From the NCBI GenBank assembly GCA_002730655.1, contig PCAT01000078.1, forward strand, positions 1 to 10,406: 10,406 bases of DNA, read 5' to 3'. The notes under the pieces were generated by a model. It ran no database searches. It worked only from the letters and a program-made list of their open reading frames with translations, and was not told where the DNA came from. Below, piece by piece: positions 1 through 5,379 of this stretch. This DNA comes from Balneola sp. (GTDB taxonomy: Bacteria; Bacteroidota; Rhodothermia; Balneolales; Balneolaceae). Position numbers and translations under genes: made by a program. Every line of letters begins with the position of its first letter. The stretch's first letter is position 1.

Positions 1-263
1 ATGTTAGTAAAGTACGTGAATATATCCATCCTTCTGTAAACAGTATCAGATAGACTAACTCGCTCTGGAAGCTGTTCATTGCAGTTCTTAATACTTCCCT
101 CTTCGTCTACTAATATCTTCTTTTGACTAATTTTGACTATACTATTTCCCGGATCAAGAAATATGGATATGCAATTGACACTGGCTGGGAAAGCAATTGA
201 AAACGGAAAATATTCGTTCCTGCTCTCCTCGTATGAACTGAACCACTCAAAGTCATCTTTCAT
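1..263 (-). CDS. Unrecognised protein, partial (N-terminal 87 residues; continues past the left edge)
   Basis: An open frame runs from an ATG at 263 (complement) to base 1 without a stop, so the 3' end lies outside the window. The next in-frame codon upstream that matters is a TAA at 288-290, and no other ATG lies between, so this start is well defined. The visible protein begins MKDDFEWFSSYEE, is mixed hydrophobic/acidic with a Gly-Ser-Ile-Lys stretch, and ends ...YRRMDIFTYFTN. There is no signal peptide, membrane helix or motif that I recognise. It lies just downstream of, and co-oriented with, the 307-813 gene (43 bp gap). Function unknown. The uninterrupted frame, the upstream stop and the natural gene spacing are the support. 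Confidence 0.6.
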   Translation of the reverse strand, partial: MKDDFEWFSSYEESRNEYFPFSIAFPASVNCISIFLDPGNSIVKISQKKILVDEEGSIKNCNEQLPERVSLSDTVYRRMDIFTYFTN

Positions 264-306
264 ACTCGCTTTTATGTGGTGATATTTTTATAAACTGAAT
301 AATACG

Positions 307-813
307 CTAGAAGTCATAGTCACTCAAATCGCTAGTTCCATCATCACTATCACTACTGTATTCAGATTCCACATCACTGTCTTCGTATTCTCTTTCTCTT
401 TCTAGGTCGAAAAGCTCCTGACCTAATGATCTATAATCTCCATATTCTCTCAACAATTTTTCTTTGTTCCTCATATCTTCAACGTGATACATGGACAATC
501 GCCATTTCTCCACATTTTCTTCTAACTGCCTTATGGATATTTCCTGCTCAGATTTATAATAATTCGAAACACCCGAGGAAGAAATGAATGCCCATCCTGG
601 CTTACACATGAGTGTTTCAGGCTTATTGTTTTTAATGAGAGTTGTAGTAGATTTATTTTTATTGAACCATTTATTGTTGTCTGTATGTACAGTATTAACA
701 CAATTCCCAGAAAGAGATGGAAAAGAGCTAGAACTTAGTAAGTCAGCTGGTTTAGGAGAAGTTTCCCTCTTAAAAGTATTACGACTAGACGTAGAAGGAG
801 GCTGATAAGACAT
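307..813 (-). CDS. Ser-rich, acidic-tailed viral protein with FPSL and PGW motifs
   Basis: A 168-residue protein; the true start is the ATG at 813 (an in-frame TTG just before it is not a plausible eukaryotic-virus start). Residues 1-30 are Ser/Thr/Pro-rich and look disordered. They are followed by FPSLS (31-35), a Lys/Asn-rich linker, KPGWAFI (71-77), a charged helix with coiled-coil character (about 88-142), and a very acidic Ser/Asp/Glu tail (about 143-168) with casein-kinase-2-like sites. An FPSL motif followed by a PGW-aromatic-I motif and a charged helix resembles a family of small proteins I recall from algal giant viruses, but I cannot name a function. It is divergently oriented from the 1087 gene. 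Disorder and an acidic tail fit an adaptor or virion/tegument-type role, which is inference only. Confidence 0.8.
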   Translation of the reverse strand: MSYQPPSTSSRNTFKRETSPKPADLLSSSSFPSLSGNCVNTVHTDNNKWFNKNKSTTTLIKNNKPETLMCKPGWAFISSSGVSNYYKSEQEISIRQLEENVEKWRLSMYHVEDMRNKEKLLREYGDYRSLGQELFDLEREREYEDSDVESEYSSDSDDGTSDLSDYDF

Positions 814-1086
814 CAAATTTGCTTCGATTAAACTACTAAGTAGGTATCACTGTTTCTAAGTTTATTATTAAACAAGTCAGTCAAATCTAATTAAAGAGAA
901 ATCTCTGATATAGAGTGTCTCCTAACAGCTAAGCTCAATAGACCTGAGGGTTTATTGTATTATCTTTTTTACAGGTTAATGTGTACCAACGCGAATATTT
1001 CTTTACAGGAGACAGCAATGGGTAAGTCCGAACTTAAAATTGATTCATTGTTTTTGTGAAATCGCTTATAAAAATAGTGATTGACA
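814..1086. other. Divergent intergenic region
   Basis: This 273-bp AT-rich spacer separates the minus-strand gene starting at 813 from the plus-strand gene starting at 1087, so it should carry promoters for both. It holds one AAAATTGA octamer (listed separately), a short inverted repeat AGAGA-AA-TCTCT near 895-906, and a 13-codon ORF at 1018-1059 that I do not regard as a gene. Nothing else recognisable. Confidence 0.5.
1036..1043 (+). promoter_or_regulatory. Possible AAAATTGA early promoter element
   Basis: The exact octamer AAAATTGA ends 43 bp before the ATG at 1087. In mimiviruses this octamer is the known early-gene promoter element and lies some tens of bases upstream of the start codon. 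I found only this one perfect intergenic copy in the window, so it may be a chance match in AT-rich DNA. The position and strand are right for the 1087 gene. Confidence 0.4.
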
Positions 1087-1476
1087 ATGGATATGACAAC
1101 TTCCGGGAAGGAAGAGGAGTGCATACCGGAAAAGCCGAGCTTATGTATTCCTAGAGCAACTGGCAAGCACACGAGCGCGTCGGTACGCCGGGTACTAGAA
1201 CATATGTTCCCACGATGTATTGATCGTATTATAGTTAACCCAAGGAGCGATCGAAGTGGCGCTGAGTATAGTCAGATATTTGTTCACCTATCTAGTTGGC
1301 CAGCGTCAGACAAAATGATGTCGATGTGGCAACGGATCGCGGCAGGGAAGAGTATACAAATCGTTTACTCGTACCCTTATTTTTGGAAATGCTACAAGTG
1401 TCGGCCGAGGGAAAAGCCGTCTACTCACGTAGCTAGGGGATGGGTCGGGGAGAAGAACGGATTAGAGGACATGTAG
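1087..1476 (+). CDS. Conserved giant-virus protein with SLCIPR ... YPYFWKC signature
   Basis: 129 residues starting at the ATG at 1087 (two codons after an in-frame TTG that is not used here). Visible motifs are SLCIPR (18-23), a helix (31-42), IDRI (45-48), IFVHLSSW (64-71), a short helix with GKS (87-89), IQIVYSY (90-96) and PYFWKC (97-102), then a basic Cys/Arg tail. Alternating strands and helices give an RRM-like alpha/beta impression. The LCIPR...FVH..W...IVY..P.FWKC pattern is one I recall as a small conserved protein of unknown function in algal Nucleocytoviricota. Its GC content is about 50% by hand count, higher than most neighbours. The stop is a single TAG; the same frame stays open for another 45 codons through the adjacent repeat, giving an Arg/Gly-rich extension if read through. 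Confidence 0.8.
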   Translation: MDMTTSGKEEECIPEKPSLCIPRATGKHTSASVRRVLEHMFPRCIDRIIVNPRSDRSGAEYSQIFVHLSSWPASDKMMSMWQRIAAGKSIQIVYSYPYFWKCYKCRPREKPSTHVARGWVGEKNGLEDM

Positions 1477-1496
1477 GATAATAGCGACGGAACGGA

Positions 1497-1537
1497 ACGA
1501 AGACGAGGACGAAGACGAGGACGAAGACGAGGACGAG
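1497..1537 (+). repeat. 12-bp tandem repeat (unit ACGAAGACGAGG, about 3.4 copies)
   Basis: Three perfect copies at 1497-1508, 1509-1520 and 1521-1532 are followed by a partial copy, starting 20 bp after the stop of the 1087 gene. Imperfect ACGGA/ACGA units precede it. The repeat length is a multiple of three and all three forward frames are open across it: one frame encodes Arg-Arg-Arg-Gly repeats (in frame with the upstream gene after its TAG), another encodes alternating Glu-Asp, and the third Lys-Thr-Arg-Thr. This coding-like period suggests it is, or recently was, a low-complexity C-terminal tail. Confidence 0.85.
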
Positions 1538-1634
1538 ATCGAGACGGAGAACAGTTTGAGGTAAGATACAACGACAAAAAACTAAAAATCCAAAAACATA
1601 CTTTTTTACCTTAAAACATATTTTAGAATAAAGG

Positions 1635-2036
1635 ATGGTTTATTCTAAAGTAATGGATGCTGTATCTCAAATGACTCATGTATTTGACGAAATATTGAGT
1701 TCTGGTAAGATACCTATAATTCAGTCATACGACGATATTGAATGTACAGATGGTTTGTATCGTTTTTGCGGGTCCAAAACGCTATTGATTGACAATCAAT
1801 ATTGGAGATTAGAGTTTATACCAGACAGATCAAATCCTTATTTGCCACCGGAGGTTATTAGTGCAAAATGCATTCCCTGTACGTTACCAATGCAATCTTA
1901 CCTATATGGATTCGGTATTTGGATGTTGAAGCATATAAATTGCAAATTGAGCGATCTGTATCCGTCCTCGTTGTTCTATTGCTTAGAGAGATGCCTAGCA
2001 AATGATGCAGAGAGCAGGATATTACGCTATGTGTAG
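1635..2036 (+). CDS. Degenerate protein-kinase C-lobe-like protein
   Basis: A 133-residue protein from the ATG at 1635. Its second half resembles the C-terminal lobe of protein kinases: YLPPEV (69-74) matches the APE motif, SYLYGFGIWML (88-98) matches the D-x-W/Y-S-x-G region of helix F, and CLERCLANDAESRIL (116-130) matches the CL..dP..R motif near helix I. KTLLIDNQYWRL (48-59) could be the remnant of the DFG/activation-segment strand. There is no Gly-rich loop, ATP-binding Lys or HRD motif, and only about half of a kinase domain is present. If related, it is a pseudokinase or decayed fragment without phosphotransfer. The next gene's ATG lies 27 bp after its stop. The gene call is firm; the kinase relation is inference at moderate confidence. 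Confidence 0.7.
   Translation: MVYSKVMDAVSQMTHVFDEILSSGKIPIIQSYDDIECTDGLYRFCGSKTLLIDNQYWRLEFIPDRSNPYLPPEVISAKCIPCTLPMQSYLYGFGIWMLKHINCKLSDLYPSSLFYCLERCLANDAESRILRYV
1783..1801. repeat. Perfect 9-bp inverted repeat inside the kinase-like gene
   Basis: TATTGATTG and CAATCAATA flank a single A, a 19-nt perfect palindrome. It lies within coding sequence (around residues LIDNQY), so a regulatory role is doubtful, but the symmetry is exact. Confidence 0.6.
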
Positions 2037-2062
2037 TGACTTTTATTCTTACCATAGTTTAT

Positions 2063-2821
2063 ATGTCTCTAGCTGCTTTCGCTAAAAAGGCCAAAACTAT
2101 AGTATCACCCCATTCAGAGGGAGCCAATGGTTTTTCGACTGTAGGTGGCTATCGTAATCAACCCAATGTGGGGCATGTAAACCTGGGTGCATCACGTGTT
2201 AGGACTCCTTTCCGTGGCGCATTTCCCGTTGGTAATGGAGGTTTAGGTGAACCATATACCATTAGTATTCTCGGAGGATCAAAATGCTGCGTCAACAATC
2301 CTAATGTAATCAAAAAGGCCTCTTTGAATACCAAAGGAATGCTGGCAACCAGATTTAAACGCCAGTATAACCCTGCTACTGGATCGTTTGACTGTCCTCG
2401 AGTAATGTTCAACTCGGTATATCCTTACACCTGGGTGCAAGCCCAATACAAAGACTTCACTGCTGGTGGACAGATCAGAAAGGTGGCTACGGCAAGTGAG
2501 GGATGCGTGACCTCCAAAACCAATTCCGGTCAGTACTCTTGTGAAGAAAAAAAGTCGTGTAGAATTATTCAGAGAGCAGGATCGAGACTGATGCCACCTA
2601 CGCCCTTCTCTAAAACTATTTCTCCAGTTAGCTCATCAGAGTATGTTTCTGGCCGCTTATTGAAGGCTAAATGTTTATCGGAAACAGTTGATCAAACCAA
2701 TAACCCCAACGCTCCATTTCCTGTCAGAACAAACGGTAATAGATGCGGTGGCAGTTTACAAACTGTTCAACAGGCTATTCAGGGAGGATATTTGCCAGCG
2801 AATCATGTCAATGCTGAATAA
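2063..2821 (+). CDS. Giant-virus GYRN/RTPFRG family protein, likely virion-associated
   Basis: 252 residues from the ATG at 2063; the frame is open back to 2036 but only via GTG, so ATG is preferred. Motifs in order: GGYRN (28-32), VGHVNLG (36-42), RTPFRG (47-52), a Gly-rich stretch GNGGLGEPY (57-65), SKCCVNNPNVIKKASLNTKG (73-92) followed by ML, and a C-terminal PFPVRTNGNRCGG (218-230). I recall the combination GYRN...G...LGAS/LSR...RTPFRG...G and 'V.K.S.(L/M)NTKGM' as a family widespread in algal giant viruses, found next to structural genes and reported in virions. It is rich in Gly, Asn, Ser and Cys (ten Cys), has no transmembrane helix or signal peptide, and has no enzymatic motif. A structural or capsid-associated role is inferred, not shown. 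It sits between the kinase-like gene and dUTPase in a co-oriented run. Confidence 0.85.
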   Translation: MSLAAFAKKAKTIVSPHSEGANGFSTVGGYRNQPNVGHVNLGASRVRTPFRGAFPVGNGGLGEPYTISILGGSKCCVNNPNVIKKASLNTKGMLATRFKRQYNPATGSFDCPRVMFNSVYPYTWVQAQYKDFTAGGQIRKVATASEGCVTSKTNSGQYSCEEKKSCRIIQRAGSRLMPPTPFSKTISPVSSSEYVSGRLLKAKCLSETVDQTNNPNAPFPVRTNGNRCGGSLQTVQQAIQGGYLPANHVNAE

Positions 2822-2859
2822 ATGTATATAAAACTAGAATGTTATGGTAAATTAGTGTT

Positions 2860-3390
2860 ATGCATAACATCCTCAAGATTGCGCCTTGCAATTCACAGCT
2901 CGGAGACAGCGGACTCAATAAGTGCACCCTTCGTGACTTATATTCTGAAACTGTAGTTTCTCATAACAAAATGGTAATCGCTGATAGATACGCAGACTCC
3001 GGTTTTGACTTGTTTTCTCCAGCATCACAGGGGTATTCTGTTCCCGCATCAGCTATATCGCATAAGTTACCCATGGGAGTAAAGTGTAGCATGGAAACCG
3101 CTGATGGGGACCCCCTCCCATTCTATATATACCCACGGTCATCAACCGGCTCTAAAAGTCCTCTGAGACTGTGCAACTCGGTTGGAATCATAGATAGTGG
3201 ATACCGAGGCGAAATCATGGCCGTGTTTGACAATGTTTCTAGTGATAGCTTTCCTTTACAACATAAACAAAGACTTGTACAAATCTGTAGTCCCGATCTA
3301 TCTCCCTTCATTGTACAGATGGTTAGCAGCGAAGACGAACTGACAGATACAAGACGAGGAACCGGCGGACTGGGCTCAACAGGCAAGTAA
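2860..3390 (+). CDS. dut: dUTPase (deoxyuridine 5'-triphosphate nucleotidohydrolase), trimeric type
   Basis: Hydrolyses dUTP to dUMP and pyrophosphate, keeping uracil out of viral DNA and supplying dUMP for thymidylate synthesis. The 176-residue protein shows all five motifs of the homotrimeric family in order: ADSGFDLF (45-52), YPRSSTGSK (91-99), NSVGIIDSGYRGE (106-118, with the catalytic Asp at 112), QRLVQI (137-142) and RRGTGGLGSTGK (165-176). NILKIAP (3-9) fits the first beta strand. It is separated from motif 1 by roughly 30 extra residues, making the protein longer than the usual 140-150. In motif 5 the normal aromatic Phe that stacks on uracil (GGFGS) is Leu. Start at the ATG at 2860; the next in-frame ATG (codon 38) would remove the first strand. 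Cytosolic or virus-factory enzyme. Confidence 0.95.
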   Translation: MHNILKIAPCNSQLGDSGLNKCTLRDLYSETVVSHNKMVIADRYADSGFDLFSPASQGYSVPASAISHKLPMGVKCSMETADGDPLPFYIYPRSSTGSKSPLRLCNSVGIIDSGYRGEIMAVFDNVSSDSFPLQHKQRLVQICSPDLSPFIVQMVSSEDELTDTRRGTGGLGSTGK

Positions 3391-3409
3391 GAGAGCTGTA
3401 GATTAATAG

Positions 3410-3658
3410 CTAGATGTGAGCCTTTATGTAGTTATTAACAGCTTTCACATAGTCCGACTCAGATACTGCTTTGGAACATCTAGGGCACATATGTATTTTA
3501 ACTGCACATTTCAGCTTTACACTAAGATGGTCGGAAGAAAACAATTTGACATCGCTGGTTGGATGATACCCGCACCAAAAACAATTTTGTATCCATCCTC
3601 CTTTGGGAAAATGAGAAGAACTATACAAATAAATGGTAGATGATGTATGAGTAGTCAT
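3410..3658 (-). CDS. Small zinc-ribbon-like protein
   Basis: 82 residues from the ATG at 3658. Two Cys pairs, CFWCG (Cys 26 and 29) and CPRC (Cys 58 and 61), separated by about 28 residues that include beta-prone VKLKCAVKI, form a typical zinc-ribbon layout. Such ribbons in viral miniproteins often bind nucleic acid or transcription proteins. The N-terminus is Ser/Thr/Tyr-rich; the C-terminus (about 66-80) is a short helix. It is convergent with dUTPase (19 bp between stops). A 75-residue frame on the opposite strand across the same bases lacks any motif, so the minus strand is chosen. Specific function unknown. Confidence 0.75.
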   Translation of the reverse strand: MTTHTSSTIYLYSSSHFPKGGWIQNCFWCGYHPTSDVKLFSSDHLSVKLKCAVKIHMCPRCSKAVSESDYVKAVNNYIKAHI

Positions 3659-3724
3659 GGTACATAATTACTGATAACAAAAATGTAATTATATACTCGA
3701 TAATTGTAAGTCATTGGTTGTTAT

Positions 3725-4114
3725 TTACTTTCTGGCACGGTGGGTCTTGTGGCCACGGTGCGCCTTCCGGCTGCCACCACGCTTGGCACCCATGCGGCGC
3801 AGCATGTCGTTTGCCTCACGGGCGATCTTCTTGTAGCGCCACTGCTTCATGGTCGGGCGAGCCTTACCCTTGTAGGAGGAAGGCTTCTTACCCCACTGGC
3901 GAGCACGGATAAATGCAGAGTAAACACCCTTCGAGTTGACCTTGCATGTTCCCTTAGTGCAGATCGGGAAGCTCTTGCGAGGCCCCAAAAAGCACTTACG
4001 TCCACAATCACGGAGCATAACGGTGCGCTCATGTCCCTTAGGAGCTTCGCGAGCCCATCCAGCCCATGGCATTCTTCTGCGGCGGGTATCACGTCTACGA
4101 GTGTAGCGAGGCAT
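3725..4114 (-). CDS. Small highly basic Cys4 protein (giant-virus basic/virion-type family)
   Basis: 129 residues, extremely rich in Arg and Lys (also His/Gly), starting MPRYTRRRDTRRRR and ending in a basic tail. The core holds MLRDCGRKCFLGPRKSFPIC (33-52), then TKGTCKVNSKGVYSAFIRARQW (53-74, two consecutive blocks). Cys 37, 41, 52 and 57 could bind one zinc. The CG.KCFLGP.KSFPIC...TCK.N.KGVY.A.IRA pattern is one I recall as a very common small basic protein of algal and mimi-like viruses, with no established function; a DNA-condensing or virion role is a natural inference. GC is about 57% by hand count against about 38-40% around it, suggesting strong codon bias (high expression) or different ancestry. 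It starts 9 bp after the stop of the co-oriented GNAT-like gene, so its promoter must lie inside that gene or the two are co-transcribed. Confidence 0.88.
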   Translation of the reverse strand: MPRYTRRRDTRRRRMPWAGWAREAPKGHERTVMLRDCGRKCFLGPRKSFPICTKGTCKVNSKGVYSAFIRARQWGKKPSSYKGKARPTMKQWRYKKIAREANDMLRRMGAKRGGSRKAHRGHKTHRARK

Positions 4115-4123
4115 CTATGACAA

Positions 4124-5308
4124 CTAGTGATATTTATTTTTACGAGTGCGGCGACCTCCTTTTTTTGACGTGCGTTTTGAACATTCTATCAGCCGATTAT
4201 TAGCTCTTAATCTTTTACGCATTGTATATCCATTGCTGTCACAAGCCAATTCAGCCTCGTCTGGTCCAAACTCAATCATAAGTCTCTCAGTCTTAGAAGT
4301 AGGACAATCTACCGCAAAACCATTCGCTACCAATAGTCTGAAATAACGTTTTAGTTGGAAAGTGTTGTCATCCAGCGTACCTGCCTGATGCGCTCTTTCT
4401 ACTCCCAGTCTTTTCTCATTAACCACACGCTCTAAAGATTCGATGTCCTCCAGTGTTTGTCGATCTTCTTTAAAAGCCATATCTAGATCTTCTAAATCAT
4501 ATCCTCTGGGTAGAACACTAATGCCTCCGTTATATGCGTCTCCCTCGACGAATAAGTACTCAGGTATATACTTGTTGAGGCTTCTTAATTGCTGCTCAAG
4601 TCTTTCCTTAGCGTTACCAATAGACCGATGTGAAAGCGCCAACTCTACTTTATGTGCTTGTAGCAGTATTTCGTCATTTTTGAAACGCAACCCGGCGAGT
4701 GCTTTGGCAGCATTGGCTATTTCTATTTTCTCGTTTTCTTCGCTCTCGCCAGCCTTAATATGTCTGTATCCTAGCTTTCTATAGTACTGCGTTACATAAG
4801 GAATAGCTGACAGTTTGACGGAATCGTTACCATGTTTTAATCCCCATTGCTCAATTCTATTTATTAGTATTTTCCCCATGGACACCTCAGTAACTACTCT
4901 TCTGTCTTCCCGTATTTGCTTAGCATTGGCACAGATTGCCTCAATATATAGCGATTTCTCCTTATTCTCTCTTTGTTCAAAATGTCGTTCCTTGGAGTAA
5001 TCATTGCAGATAGCAAAGGCGTAAATATTCTTTCTGTCCTTTCGAGGTATCCCGTAGAGAATAAATACCAGAGAGGTTTCATTTCGATGTTTATCTTTAG
5101 TGAAAAAAGCGCTGCCGATTCCCCCCTGACACAATGGTGTTTGCATAGTCTTCACTATGCTCCCTATGTAGTCCCAATCTCTATGACTTACACCATCTTT
5201 ATAATCGTGAGGAGACTTTATAACTTCAAGCTGAAGATGAGGGTATAATAACTTTGAACCCTTTCTATATGGACATCCATCCATTTTCAACTGGAGGACC
5301 GAGCTCAT
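4124..5308 (-). CDS. GNAT-like acetyltransferase domain protein with basic GGRRTRK C-terminal tail
   Basis: 394 residues from the ATG at 5308. Residues about 96-184 resemble a GNAT fold: YAFAICNDY (96-104, beta strand 4), SLYIEAICAN (119-128, beta 4/5), EVSMGKILINRIEQWG (141-156, the acetyl-CoA loop and following helix), VKLSAIPYVTQYYRKLGYRH (164-183, beta 5, helix 4 and the classic 'Y.k.GY' end). The Q/R-x-x-G-x-G/A acetyl-CoA signature is degenerate (only Gly 145 is clear), so activity is uncertain. Residues about 190-310 are charged and helical; 340-375 includes an acidic stretch and Arg-rich RKRLRANNR. The protein ends in TSKKGGRRTRKNKYH, a basic C-terminal tail that I recall recurring on unrelated proteins of algal giant viruses. 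It is divergent from the AAA ATPase gene (71 bp) and upstream of the basic Cys4 gene. Substrate unknown. Confidence 0.75.
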   Translation of the reverse strand: MSSVLQLKMDGCPYRKGSKLLYPHLQLEVIKSPHDYKDGVSHRDWDYIGSIVKTMQTPLCQGGIGSAFFTKDKHRNETSLVFILYGIPRKDRKNIYAFAICNDYSKERHFEQRENKEKSLYIEAICANAKQIREDRRVVTEVSMGKILINRIEQWGLKHGNDSVKLSAIPYVTQYYRKLGYRHIKAGESEENEKIEIANAAKALAGLRFKNDEILLQAHKVELALSHRSIGNAKERLEQQLRSLNKYIPEYLFVEGDAYNGGISVLPRGYDLEDLDMAFKEDRQTLEDIESLERVVNEKRLGVERAHQAGTLDDNTFQLKRYFRLLVANGFAVDCPTSKTERLMIEFGPDEAELACDSNGYTMRKRLRANNRLIECSKRTSKKGGRRTRKNKYH

Positions 5309-5379
5309 AGATACAGTATGAGCAGATTATATTCATCAATAAACTTAGAACTACATTATACCCTATCTACAGTCACACA
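5309..5379. promoter_or_regulatory. Divergent promoter region (GNAT-like gene / AAA ATPase gene)
   Basis: The 71-bp AT-rich gap between two outward-facing start codons must contain or abut the start sites of both genes. I see no AAAATTGA octamer and no convincing shared motif, only TATA-like AT runs (ATTATATTCATCAATAAAC, CATTATACC). The call rests on gene arrangement. Confidence 0.4.

Noticed and set aside
895..906. Inverted repeat AGAGA-AA-TCTCT in the 814-1086 spacer as terminator or operator.
   Set aside because: A 5-bp stem with a 2-nt loop is too weak and not positioned after a gene end.
1018..1059. 13-codon ORF starting MGKSELKIDS.
   Set aside because: Too short and lacks any motif; its only notable content is the AAAATTGA octamer, better explained as promoter.
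960..1086. Splice-like sites: pyrimidine-rich TTTTTTACAG and TTTCTTTACAG followed by ATGGGTAAGT, suggesting a small exon or intron.
   Set aside because: Joining the GTAAGT donor to the nearest AG before 1087 puts the downstream gene out of frame, and the 1087 ORF is complete without an upstream exon.
969..1172. 67-codon minus-strand frame crossing into the 1087 gene.
   Set aside because: It overlaps the start of a motif-supported gene and its own translation shows no recognisable feature.
2036..2062. GTG start giving nine extra N-terminal residues on the GYRN/RTPFRG protein.
   Set aside because: Eukaryotic viruses use ATG almost exclusively, and the GTG overlaps the previous stop codon; the ATG at 2063 is the better start.
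3416..3643. 75-codon plus-strand frame over the zinc-ribbon gene.
   Set aside because: No motif; the opposite strand has paired CxxC motifs and an ATG start.
3740..4120. 126-codon open frame on the plus strand over the basic Cys4 gene, and another minus-strand frame at 3847-4092.
   Set aside because: High GC lowers stop-codon frequency here; the 3725-4114 minus frame has the recognisable conserved Cys/basic motifs.
4443..5248. Several plus-strand frames (4443-4784, 4815-5000, 4973-5248) inside the GNAT-like gene.
   Set aside because: Low-complexity Ser/Leu-rich antisense translations of a well-supported 394-codon gene.
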